NCBI RefSeq assembly: GCF_002250565.1
Contig: NZ_NMVJ01000001.1
Coordinates: forward strand, 558,001 to 622,000
DNA: 64,000 nt
From: Parenemella sanctibonifatiensis
Lineage (GTDB): Bacteria > Actinomycetota > Actinomycetes > Propionibacteriales > Propionibacteriaceae
Direction: 5' to 3'
The notes beneath the pieces are model-generated. The model was not told the origin of the DNA. It was given only the letters and a program-made list of their open reading frames with translations, and did not search any database. Made by a program: the position numbers and the translations under genes. Position 1 is the first letter of the stretch. Each line of letters begins with the position of its first letter. Positions 8,562 through 15,794 of the stretch are shown in pieces.

Positions 8562-9848
8562 ATGGCGCAGTTCGACCTTCGTTTCCAAGTCCCATCGGCG
8601 CTCACTCCCGAGTCCGCCGATCGCACGTTCTACTGGCCCACCGCTGGGGCCGGCACCTTCAACACCTCCCTGGGGCCCCGGCTGGGCAAGCTCGGCCCGT
8701 TGCGACGTGAGAACATCGAACTGTTCCGCCTCGCTGCGATGGTCTACGCCGCAGACCGTTCCGTCCCACGCCGGGCCGGCCGCGTCAACTGGACCCAACG
8801 CCACATCGCTCTGAGCGTCCCCGTCCACGACACGGCACCCTGGAACGCCATCACGAACCAGCTGCAGCAGCTCCTCGACTTCTTGTCGGGTGACCGGTGG
8901 ACGCTCACCTTCCGTGCAGCACGCATCCCTCGTGAGGACATCGCGCCCAACGGGTATCCCGACGTGCAGCGGGTGGTGCTCATGAGCGGCGGCGCCGACT
9001 CCGCCACCGGTGCATTCCTGGCGCGTACCCGGCCCGAACCGCATCTGCTTGTCTCTCACGTCGGGGCGACATCGATCTCACCCATCCAGCAGGACGTCGC
9101 CGAACACATCCGAGACTTCTGCCCCAATGGCAGCACGCAGCAGCACGCGCAGATCCGCTTCACCCGACGCCAGACACAACCCGGAGGCCACCGGTTCAAG
9201 AATGAGAACACCACGCGAACCCGATCGTTCCTGTTCCTTGCGCTCGGCCTCGCCCTCGCTTCGGTCAACGAGGTGGAGCTCTGGATCCCTGAGAACGGGT
9301 TCGCGTCACTGAACCCACCCCTTGGCCCTGACCAGCTCGGCAGCCTCTCCACCCGCACCACCCACCCGTGGTTCCTCACCGAACTGTCCCGACTCGTCTC
9401 CGCCGCTGGCGCATGGGGAACCCTGTCCAATCCATTCGCGGCGCAGACGAAGGGCGAGATGTTCCGGTGGCTGGCGGACCAGGTCGGCGATGGCCCGGCC
9501 TCGGACCTTCTCAGCGCCACCAACTCGTGCGCGTTCACCAACCGACGATGGCTCGGCGTGACAGCGACCGATCATTGCGGAACGTGCTTCGGATGCCTGG
9601 TGCGCCGGGCATCGTTCGCGGCAGCGAAGCTCACCGACCGAAGCACCTACGTGATCGACGCCCCTCCCAGCGAGGCCGCGAGATCCCAACTCGAAAAGGC
9701 GTCGATCCTTCCCAGCATCCGCGGATTCGTGGCCCGCGGAATCCGGGTCAGCGACATCGCAGCAATGCGCCTGCCCGACGGGTACTCCGCAACCGACGCC
9801 CGTGACCTCTGCGTCCGCGGCGCACGCGAGCTGGAAACACTGACATGA
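8562..9848 (+). CDS. qatC: QatC-like protein (QueC/ExsB-type PP-loop enzyme) of a QatABCD defence system
   Basis: The protein resembles QueC, the ATP-dependent enzyme that makes the nitrile of preQ0, but is about twice as long (428 residues). The PP-loop ATP-binding motif SGGADS lies at 142-147. A four-cysteine zinc site matching QueC is at C323, C339, C342 and C345 (CGTCFGC). The 140 residues before the PP-loop are extra compared with QueC. No queD, queE or queF is nearby, so a role in 7-deazaguanine synthesis is unlikely. With a KAP ATPase upstream and a TatD-like gene overlapping downstream (ATGA at 9845-9848), it fits QatC. Both nucleotide- and zinc-binding residues are intact, so an active enzyme, perhaps modifying a protein or nucleotide, is plausible. 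Confidence 0.86.
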   Translation: MAQFDLRFQVPSALTPESADRTFYWPTAGAGTFNTSLGPRLGKLGPLRRENIELFRLAAMVYAADRSVPRRAGRVNWTQRHIALSVPVHDTAPWNAITNQLQQLLDFLSGDRWTLTFRAARIPREDIAPNGYPDVQRVVLMSGGADSATGAFLARTRPEPHLLVSHVGATSISPIQQDVAEHIRDFCPNGSTQQHAQIRFTRRQTQPGGHRFKNENTTRTRSFLFLALGLALASVNEVELWIPENGFASLNPPLGPDQLGSLSTRTTHPWFLTELSRLVSAAGAWGTLSNPFAAQTKGEMFRWLADQVGDGPASDLLSATNSCAFTNRRWLGVTATDHCGTCFGCLVRRASFAAAKLTDRSTYVIDAPPSEAARSQLEKASILPSIRGFVARGIRVSDIAAMRLPDGYSATDARDLCVRGARELETLT

Positions 9849-10618
9849 CCAACTTCCCGGCCGTTGACCTCCACGCCCACATCGACCCGACGATCACCCC
9901 TCGCGACCTGCTGAACCTCCGAGCCGTGATCTTCGCGGCAAGCCGAAGCCTCGCCGAGTCGCGTCTCGCCCTCGATCGCCAGCACCACGACCTGCTCGCG
10001 ATCTGGGGCGTCGGCGTTCACCCAGGAGTGAAGACCGCACTCGACGGCTACGATCCCGAGGAGTTCGAGCGTCTCATCGCCCGCACCCCCTACGTCGGCG
10101 AAATCGGACTCGACGCAAAAGTCCCATCCCGCCTCGCCAAACAGCACGAGGTGTTGGCCTCGCTGCTCACGCAACTCCAAGCGAAGCCCCGACTCACGTC
10201 GATCCACAGCTACCGGGCAACCAACGAAGTCCTAGAACATCTCGAACACACCCCGATCACCGGCGCGATCCTGCACTGGTGGCTCGGCGACCGAGCCACC
10301 ACAAGGCGCGCAGTTGAACTCGGAGCCTACTTCTCGATCAACACCGCCACCCTGCGCCGAAGCGACGCGATCGACCTCATCCCCACGGACCGTCTCCTCC
10401 TAGAAACAGACCACCCCGATGGGAACCGCAGCGGAGCCCGCCCGCATCAACCTGGCAACGTCCGCGACGTCGAAGCAGCTCTCGCCAAGCAGCGCGGAGT
10501 CACCACCGCTCAGATCCGAGCCCACGCCTGGCGCAACCTCGCCACGCTTGTGAACACCACTGGGACGAAGCCTCTGCTGCCACCCCGAGTCGCAGCAATC
10601 CTCGGGGCTATCGAGTAA
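9845..10618 (+). CDS. qatD: QatD-like TatD-family metal-dependent nuclease
   Basis: This is a TatD-type amidohydrolase-fold nuclease of 257 residues. The metal ligands are all visible: HxH at H10 and H12, E86 in GEIGLD, H121, H144 and D189 in ETDHPDG. TatD proteins cut DNA with divalent metals; in Qat the TatD homologue is the fourth component. The ATG overlaps the QatC stop, so all four genes form a single translationally coupled unit. Housekeeping tatD genes normally sit by metG or rsmA, not here. It is followed within about 25 bp by a convergent helix-turn-helix gene. Confidence 0.87.
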   Translation: MTNFPAVDLHAHIDPTITPRDLLNLRAVIFAASRSLAESRLALDRQHHDLLAIWGVGVHPGVKTALDGYDPEEFERLIARTPYVGEIGLDAKVPSRLAKQHEVLASLLTQLQAKPRLTSIHSYRATNEVLEHLEHTPITGAILHWWLGDRATTRRAVELGAYFSINTATLRRSDAIDLIPTDRLLLETDHPDGNRSGARPHQPGNVRDVEAALAKQRGVTTAQIRAHAWRNLATLVNTTGTKPLLPPRVAAILGAIE

Positions 10619-10640
10619 CACCCCACAGGGGCGCCGAGAC

Positions 10641-11165
10641 TCACCGCACTCGCCCATGCGTGTCCCGAAGCTTCACACCCGCAGCGAGGAGCGCGACACG
10701 CACGGAACTGGGGTTGAATCCAAGGCGCGCGCCCACTCTCGCCAACGACTCACCCTGTTCGTAACGGCGGCACATCTCAAGCGCCAGCGCAGGAGAGGGC
10801 TTCTCTCGACGGAGCCGGACCCCTCGCTCGCGCAAATGGCTTGAGAGGCGTTGACGACTCACCCCCAGATCCGATGCGATGGTCCGCAAGATCTCCCCAC
10901 CCCGATACCTCCGCTCGGCCTCAAGCAGCATCGTTTCCGTCAAGCGCGTCACCCGACGCGGCAGCTGCTCCAAAGACTCCTGGCGAACCAACGAGTCCCG
11001 ACGCCGAATCGCGTGGTGCGACGACACGGCCCGCGTCAGCGCCGGGGCAAGGTTCGAACACTGTCGCGCTACCTCCACCAGGTTTTGAGGGACCAACCCC
11101 CGACATGCGATGCGTGTCGGGGGTGTTCTGCTTGGTGCGGTGTGGGCGCTCCCCCGGCTCAGCAC
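10641..11165 (-). CDS. Tandem helix-turn-helix protein of the mobile element
   Basis: The C-terminal 100 residues contain two similar helix-turn-helix units: one around IASDLGVSRQRLSSHL and one around VGARLGFNPSSVRVALLAAG. Each follows a Y-x-x-G-x-x-hydrophobic helix of the kind seen in recombinase DNA-binding tails (YRGGEILRTIA, YEQGESLARVG). Small proteins of this sort are common beside serine recombinases in actinobacterial elements. The N-terminal 70 residues are basic and less typical, and the true start may be a later codon than 11165. It probably binds DNA, either as a repressor or as a recombination accessory factor. It converges with the TatD-like gene. A strong inverted repeat lies inside its possible 5' end. 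Confidence 0.6.
   Translation of the reverse strand: MLSRGSAHTAPSRTPPTRIACRGLVPQNLVEVARQCSNLAPALTRAVSSHHAIRRRDSLVRQESLEQLPRRVTRLTETMLLEAERRYRGGEILRTIASDLGVSRQRLSSHLRERGVRLRREKPSPALALEMCRRYEQGESLARVGARLGFNPSSVRVALLAAGVKLRDTHGRVR
11096..11124. repeat. Perfect 10-bp inverted repeat with a 9-nt loop
   Basis: The arms ACCCCCGACA and TGTCGGGGGT pair perfectly around TGCGATGCG. A looser outer pairing (ACCAA with TTGGT) flanks it. It lies between the end of the helix-turn-helix region and the truncated gene at 11251. It could be a transcription terminator, an operator for the neighbouring DNA-binding protein or a recombination site. There is no T-tract, so simple rho-independent termination is less likely. 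Confidence 0.6.
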
Positions 11166-11250
11166 GTTCAGTTGTCAGTCCAGACGGATAGCAGGACCGC
11201 CAGCGAGAACGGACGCCGCAAGGGCGTCAGCCACAGCCGGCAGGAGCGAC

Positions 11251-11826
11251 ATGGCAGAACAGAGCGGACAGGTGCCCGTGTGGACACTGGCCACTGAAGC
11301 GGTGGCCGTCCCCGAGGCCGCGAGCGACGGGGACATGACGCCCGAGCGGCTTGCTGACATGCGCACCGCACTCGCCAGCTTCGCGCAGACACCTATCACG
11401 ACACTGGAGATGCACCCCATCACCCGGCGCCAGGAGCGCTCTGGCGGCATCGCGCTGCACGCAGCCAGCCCACTCGCTCAGCAGCTGTCTCAGTTGGTGG
11501 CGCAAACGGCTCGCTCGACGCCATCCAAGGCTGGCGCGGCTCCTGCCATCGAAGCCGCCGGCGAGGTGCTGTACCGCATGGTTGTACCCGCTAAGGTCGC
11601 TGAGCAGGTCGGGCAAGGACTCGTGAAGTCGATGACGTCCAAAGCCGTGCCAGGAGGTGTCCACAGCGCCATGATGGGCGCCAAGGGCATCGTCGCCCAG
11701 GCCACGTTCATGCCTGTGGCGCGAGCGCTGGCGGGCACGGCCGGCGCTGGGGTTGCTGGCGCGGGCACCGCTGGGGCGGGCACGGCCGGCGCGGGCATCG
11801 TGGCCTCCACTCCGACACCGCATTGA
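11251..11826 (+). CDS. Truncated protein of the mobile element with an Ala/Gly-rich tail
   Basis: The 191-residue product starts at ATG 11251 behind CAGGAG. It contains a conserved-looking block (VLYRMVVPAKVAEQVGQGLV, SMTSKAVPGGVHSAMMGAKG) followed by an Ala/Gly/Thr-rich run. From memory, related actinobacterial proteins continue after this run into a hydrophobic segment; that part is absent here. The last six residues (S-T-P-T-P-H) and the stop are supplied by antisense DNA of an aldo/keto reductase remnant that begins at 11806, so the real 3' end has been deleted. The function of the family is unknown to me; the possible hydrophobic domain suggests membrane interaction. This gene marks the right side of the accessory region. 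Confidence 0.55.
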   Translation: MAEQSGQVPVWTLATEAVAVPEAASDGDMTPERLADMRTALASFAQTPITTLEMHPITRRQERSGGIALHAASPLAQQLSQLVAQTARSTPSKAGAAPAIEAAGEVLYRMVVPAKVAEQVGQGLVKSMTSKAVPGGVHSAMMGAKGIVAQATFMPVARALAGTAGAGVAGAGTAGAGTAGAGIVASTPTPH

Positions 11827-11860
11827 GCTGCGCGATCCGCTCGGGGGTGAAGTTCGATAG
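11806..11860 (-). pseudogene. Aldo/keto reductase gene remnant at the element-chromosome junction
   Basis: Two short pieces of an aldo/keto reductase gene are joined here. Bases 11806-11830 are identical to 20075-20099, the 3' end of the intact reductase gene downstream, and the match continues with one difference to 11837. Bases 11838-11857 are identical to 20542-20561, an internal part of the same gene. Read on the minus strand they give SNFTPER fused to IAQLNAVSEW. The intervening 430 bp or so are missing. This is a deletion scar, not a functional gene. Confidence 0.75.
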
Positions 11861-12039
11861 GGGGCCTGGTCGGTGAAGACCAACGAATACGGCCACTCGC
11901 CCAGCTGGTCGCGCACCGGCTCCCCGAAGCTCACCTCGACCATCTCGGTGAGCTCGGCCATCGCCGCCGCCAGATCAGGCACGGCGAAGCACACGTGATA
12001 GAAACCCGGCCCCTCGACCGGCGCCGAGGCCTGCTCCAT
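11861..12039 (-). pseudogene. 5' fragment of a VOC (glyoxalase/bleomycin-resistance fold) gene
   Basis: About 60 residues of a VOC-superfamily protein are readable: GFYHVCFAVPDLAAAMAELT followed by VRDQLGEWPYSLVFTDQAP, which is the first beta-alpha-beta-beta unit of the fold. The sequence then runs into the aldo/keto reductase remnant at a short shared stretch (CTATCGAAC against CTGTCGAAC), so the gene lost its 3' part. Its ATG overlaps the TGA of the upstream PfpI-type gene (ATGA at 12038-12041 on the minus strand), so the two were an operon before truncation. Confidence 0.65.
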
Positions 12040-12710
12040 CAGCGGGCCGCGAGGACGGCCCGGGCCACGCCGGCCGCCGACTGCGGATTCTGGCCCGTCA
12101 CCAACCGCCCGTCGGCGACCACGTTCTCGGTGAAGTCCGGCCCCGCCACATGCGTGGCGCCGCGTTCGGTCAGCGCATCAGCCAACAGGAAGGGCACCGC
12201 CTCGGTCAGCCCGACAGCGGCCTCCTCGCTGTTGGTGAAGCCCGCCACCCGCTTGCCGGCCACCAGCAGCGTACCGTCGGCCAACGTCAGATTCACCAAC
12301 GCCGACGGCCCGTGACACACCGCCGCGACCACGCCGCCCGACTCGTACACCGCCCGACCGACCCGCGCCACATCGGGCGACTCAGGGAAGTCCCACATGG
12401 CCCCGTGCCCGCCCACGAAGTACACCGCGTCATAGCCGGCCGGATCGACCTCGGCCACGCTCCGGGTGTCCGCCAACTGCTGCGCCACCCGCTCATCAGC
12501 CAGGAACGCCTGCTGGGCCGGATCATCCTCGTCGCGACCATCCTCAGGCGGCACTCCGCCGGCCACCGACGCGATGTCGACGATCCAGCCGGCCTCGGTG
12601 AACACCTGCCACGGCTCGGCCGCCTCGCCGACGTAGTAACCCGTGCCACGCACCCCACCCAGGTCGTCATGGCTGGTCAGGACAAGAAGTACACGTGCTG
12701 CATCACTCAT
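12039..12710 (-). CDS. Type 1 glutamine amidotransferase-like protein (DJ-1/PfpI superfamily, Hsp31-type)
   Basis: This 223-residue protein belongs to the DJ-1/PfpI superfamily. The catalytic cysteine sits in the nucleophile elbow AVCHGPSA, and the conserved upstream glutamate is in YYVGEAAEPW. The layout matches Hsp31-type glyoxalase III/chaperone enzymes, which detoxify methylglyoxal or act on stressed proteins. The start at ATG 12710 has GGAAG eight bases upstream and is preferred over the GTG at 12719. The truncated VOC gene overlaps its stop; glyoxalase-like folds often accompany such genes, which supports a carbonyl-detoxification setting. No substrate can be read from sequence. Confidence 0.8.
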   Translation of the reverse strand: MSDAARVLLVLTSHDDLGGVRGTGYYVGEAAEPWQVFTEAGWIVDIASVAGGVPPEDGRDEDDPAQQAFLADERVAQQLADTRSVAEVDPAGYDAVYFVGGHGAMWDFPESPDVARVGRAVYESGGVVAAVCHGPSALVNLTLADGTLLVAGKRVAGFTNSEEAAVGLTEAVPFLLADALTERGATHVAGPDFTENVVADGRLVTGQNPQSAAGVARAVLAAR

Positions 12711-12854
12711 CGGATCCACTTCCTTCTCGAGACGTACCGGACAATCACCACCTTAGGAACTCGGCCCGAACGCCGGCAGGGTGGGGCCACCGTTACGCCG
12801 CCACGGCACGGAAACCAGAGGCGCGAACCAGCCCCCATCTGACAGGGTCGAGTC

Positions 12855-13838
12855 ATGCGCACCCCCGCAGACACCCCTGCCGCTGCCCCGACGTCGACGC
12901 TGCGGCTCATCATCGGCTACCTCGCGATCGTGGCCGTCCTGCCCTATCTGATCCTCAAACTGATGTGGATCTCCGGCTCCACGGTCGGCATCCTCGAACC
13001 CTCCCCACTCGACCCGGCCGTGGTCCGCAACGGCAACATCGTCACCGCGGTCATGGAACTCATCGCGATCGCGGTCATCCTCGCCTTCACCCACCGCTGG
13101 GGCCTGCGACTGCCCGCCTGGCTGGTGCTGGTCCCCGCCTACGTCGGCATCGGGCTGCTGGCACCGTTCCTCATCACCGGCCCCGCCGTCGCCGGGTCGG
13201 TAGCCGCCGGTGATGCTGCCGGCGACGGTTCGCTCGCCCCGTGGGTCGGCCCGCTGGTCTATCTCGGCTTCTGCGCCCAGGCGATCGGCATCGCTGCCTC
13301 CTTCGCCCTGTACGTACGCCACCGCTGGGGCCATGTGCTTGCCGCCCGCACCACAGACCGGCCCGCCGGACCCACCCAACCAGTGCTGGTCTTCATGGGA
13401 TGGGGCCTCGCCGCGCTGCTGGCCCTGGTCGTCTTGACCCGGACGATGTGGGGGTTCGGCGCCACCTGGGGACTGTCCGCGCAACAGATCACCGATCGCG
13501 GTCTGGCCGAACACCTCAACGACATCGCCGCCGCCCTGTTTGCCGCAGCTGCCGTGGTCGGACTCCTGATGCTGACGCTCCAGCGACCGCGGACCTGGCG
13601 CGCCGGCGTACCGATCGTGCTCGCCTGGGTCGGCAGCGGCGCCACCCTCACCAGCGCCCTGTACGCGATGACGCTGCTCTTCATCGGGCTCGCCGGCGCC
13701 AACGCCGAGGCACCACAGCCGGGGATCACGCCCGTCGCGGACCTCGTCCAGGTCGTCGCCGGAACCGCGACGTCCGTAGTGGGGGCGGTCGTGCTGGCCG
13801 AGCTCGACGCCGCCACCTCCCCGCGTCGTCTCCCATGA
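12855..13838 (+). CDS. Polytopic membrane protein of unknown function
   Basis: The 327-residue protein has about eight hydrophobic segments, for example LRLIIGYLAIVAVLPYLI, VMELIAIAVILAFTH, WLVLVPAYVGIGLLAPFLI, and AALFAAAAVVGLLMLTL. There is no recognisable catalytic motif or transporter signature. Two WG-rich loops (LTRTMWGFGATWG) lie between helices. It is divergently arranged from the PfpI-type gene, and 12 bases separate it from the next gene on the same strand. No family name can be given with confidence. Confidence 0.7.
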   Translation: MRTPADTPAAAPTSTLRLIIGYLAIVAVLPYLILKLMWISGSTVGILEPSPLDPAVVRNGNIVTAVMELIAIAVILAFTHRWGLRLPAWLVLVPAYVGIGLLAPFLITGPAVAGSVAAGDAAGDGSLAPWVGPLVYLGFCAQAIGIAASFALYVRHRWGHVLAARTTDRPAGPTQPVLVFMGWGLAALLALVVLTRTMWGFGATWGLSAQQITDRGLAEHLNDIAAALFAAAAVVGLLMLTLQRPRTWRAGVPIVLAWVGSGATLTSALYAMTLLFIGLAGANAEAPQPGITPVADLVQVVAGTATSVVGAVVLAELDAATSPRRLP

Positions 13839-13850
13839 GAGGCTCAGCCC

Positions 13851-14402
13851 ATGCCCTCACCCCAGACCCTCAGTGACACCGACCGGCGCCTTGTCGCGTT
13901 ATGGGCTGCGGACTGCGTCGACCGGGTGCTGCCGCTGCTCGAGGCCGAGGCTCCCGACGATGACAGGGCGCGCGACGGGGTCGCCAGGACCCGGGCGTAC
14001 GGTCGCGGCGACCTCGATGCCGCCGGCGAGATCAAGCGTCGCTTCGAGGCCGGACGAGCCGCCAAGTCGGCAACATCCCCCGCCGCGGTGGCGACCGCCC
14101 GCGCCGCCGGCCAGGCCTCCGGCATCGCCCACATGGGCGCCCACGCCCTTGGCGCCGCGGCGTACGCGGCGAAGGCCGCCTCGCTTGCCGCCCCCGATCC
14201 CGAAGCGGCCAGGCAGTCCGAGGTCCGCTGGCAACTGGACCACATGAGCGCCGAGGTCCGGGCCGCGCTGGCCACCCTGCCGCCGCTCGGGCAGGACTCG
14301 TCCGGCCCGCTCGGCACGGGCCTGCTGACCTCGGGCGTGCTCGCCACCACCATCGACGAGATCCAAGCCGCGCTCGCCCAAGACGCCCCACCCGACGCGT
14401 GA
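13851..14402 (+). CDS. Imm-5-like putative immunity protein
   Basis: This 183-residue alanine-rich helical protein starts LSDTDRRLVALWAADCVDRV and contains repeated ARAAG-x-ASGIAHMGAHALG and AAYAAKAASL segments. The pattern matches the helical 'putative immunity protein' (Imm-5-like) family widely spread in actinobacteria. In that family the label comes from association with polymorphic toxins, but many members, like this one, have no toxin gene next to them. A housekeeping or stress role is equally possible. It probably shares a transcript with the membrane protein before it. Confidence 0.6.
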   Translation: MPSPQTLSDTDRRLVALWAADCVDRVLPLLEAEAPDDDRARDGVARTRAYGRGDLDAAGEIKRRFEAGRAAKSATSPAAVATARAAGQASGIAHMGAHALGAAAYAAKAASLAAPDPEAARQSEVRWQLDHMSAEVRAALATLPPLGQDSSGPLGTGLLTSGVLATTIDEIQAALAQDAPPDA

Positions 14403-14463
14403 CCCCACCCAGTCGTGGACGCGTTTGAACGCCCCGCGACCGCTCGGCTACAGTGTGGCCCAC

Positions 14464-14554
14464 GCACGCGGGAGCTCGGAAACGGCCGGGCTGAGAGGAA
14501 GCGAACCGCGCTTCGACCGCCAAACCTGAACTGGGTAATGCCAGCGCAGGGAGG
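14464..14554 (+). promoter_or_regulatory. TPP riboswitch (THI-box)
   Basis: All conserved blocks are present in order: GGGAGC at the 5' side, GGGCTGAGAGG, then CCAAACCTGAACTGGGTAAT and GCCAGCGCAGGGA. This is the thiamine pyrophosphate aptamer. Its 3' end merges with the GGGAGGGG Shine-Dalgarno sequence of the next gene, whose ATG is at 14563, so control is most likely at translation initiation: TPP binding would hide the ribosome-binding site. It governs the ykoF-E-D-C operon and, by overlap, the monooxygenase gene at its end. Confidence 0.93.
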
Positions 14555-14562
14555 GGTACTTC

Positions 14563-15195
14563 ATGAACGCACAATCCAGCGTCGACTATGGCGTCGGGGC
14601 ACGCTTCAGCGTGGCCGTGATGGCCGATGACTACGCCGACATCATCCTGACCGCGCTTGCCGAGGCCGACTCGAGCGGCCTCGAGGTCACCACCGACGAC
14701 GTCAGCACCCATGTGAGCGGCACCGAGGACCGCATCCTCGCCTACATCGGCGCCGTGATCGCCGGCTGCGCCCGCTCCGGGCATCACGTCAGCGTCCACC
14801 TGCTGCTGTCCCGCGGCTGCCCCGGCGAGCTGGCATGCGAGCTGCCGCCCGACACGCTCGCCCAGGGCGCCGAACCACCGCAGCTCCCGGTTGCCGGCAT
14901 CACCGCCGCCGCCCACTGGTCGCTGTATCCGTTGCAGGACGGCGCCGAGGGCGACCACATGCGCCACATCTACGCCGCCATCGAGCATGCCCGCGAGCTC
15001 GGTGTCGAGGTGCGCGCCGAGCACTACGCCACCCGTCTGGACGGCGACCTCAACGCGGTCCTGCAAACCCTGGCGGCCGCCTGGCTGATGGTGGGCCGCG
15101 AGGTGCAGCACGTGGTCAGCCACGCGACGCTGTCGCTCAACAGCCCGACCGCCAAGCCCGGCAACAACGCCAACAACCAGCCCAGCGCCCGATGA
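14563..15195 (+). CDS. ykoF: YkoF-like thiamine/HMP-binding protein
   Basis: The 210-residue protein has the two-repeat layout of YkoF, a cytoplasmic protein that binds thiamine or its hydroxymethylpyrimidine part. The first half has ARFSVAVMADDYADIILTAL and a second repeat begins at ITAAAHWSLYPLQ and runs to EYAT-like RAEHYATRLDGD. The last 20 residues are Asn/Pro-rich and probably unstructured. It follows the TPP riboswitch directly and its TGA overlaps the ATG of ykoE. The same four-gene order exists in Bacillus subtilis ykoFEDC, a thiamine-related transporter operon. Confidence 0.85.
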   Translation: MNAQSSVDYGVGARFSVAVMADDYADIILTALAEADSSGLEVTTDDVSTHVSGTEDRILAYIGAVIAGCARSGHHVSVHLLLSRGCPGELACELPPDTLAQGAEPPQLPVAGITAAAHWSLYPLQDGAEGDHMRHIYAAIEHARELGVEVRAEHYATRLDGDLNAVLQTLAAAWLMVGREVQHVVSHATLSLNSPTAKPGNNANNQPSAR

Positions 15196-15794
15196 GCGCC
15201 GCCAACTCCGACGCCACCACCGGGCGTACGCCATCGGGCCGGTGGCAGCTGAAGGACATCGTCCTGGTGGTCGTCCTCGGCGTGGTCTTCGGCGTCCTGT
15301 ACTGGGCGCTCGTGCAGGCCTGGGGCGCCTCCCGGCTGCTGTTCGGCGACCTCTCCGAACACGTCCTGGCCGGCGGCTGGCTCATCGTCGCCCCCATCGC
15401 GATCGCCATCATCCGGCGCCCCTTCGCCGGCATCGCCGCCGAACTGATCGCCGCCGTGATCGAATTCATCTTCCTCGGCTCACCGGTCGGCCCGATGCTC
15501 GCCATCGCCGCGCTCATCCAGGGGGCCGGCAGCGAACTGCCGTTTGCCCTGACCCGCTATCGCAACTATTCGTGGGGGATCTTCGCGGTGTCCGGCCTGC
15601 TGGGCGCAGGCTTGGTCTTCTTCTGGTCGGCCTATCGCGGCGGCTGGTATGGCACCGATCTGTTCTGGATCCGCTTCGTGATCCAGGCCATCAGCGGCGT
15701 GATCCTGGGCGGTCTGCTGGCCAAGGTGACCGTCGGCGGCATCCACCGCACCGGCGTCGTCGACAACTACGCCATCGGACGCGAGACCCGGTGA
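15192..15794 (+). CDS. ykoE: YkoE-type substrate-binding membrane component of a thiamine-precursor ECF transporter
   Basis: This 200-residue membrane protein is the S component that binds the vitamin precursor. It has about five or six hydrophobic segments, starting with LKDIVLVVVLGVVFGVLYWA, and contains GSPVGPMLAIAALIQGAGSE, typical of the YkoE family. It begins at ATG 15192 inside the ykoF stop and its stop overlaps the GTG start of ykoD. The likely substrate is hydroxymethylpyrimidine or a breakdown product of thiamine, inferred from the family and the riboswitch. Confidence 0.88.
   Translation: MSAANSDATTGRTPSGRWQLKDIVLVVVLGVVFGVLYWALVQAWGASRLLFGDLSEHVLAGGWLIVAPIAIAIIRRPFAGIAAELIAAVIEFIFLGSPVGPMLAIAALIQGAGSELPFALTRYRNYSWGIFAVSGLLGAGLVFFWSAYRGGWYGTDLFWIRFVIQAISGVILGGLLAKVTVGGIHRTGVVDNYAIGRETR

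Noticed and set aside
8562-9848. QueC of 7-deazaguanine (queuosine) synthesis
   Set aside because: There is no queD, queE, queF or tgt nearby, the protein is far longer than QueC, and it is locked between a KAP ATPase and a TatD-like gene.
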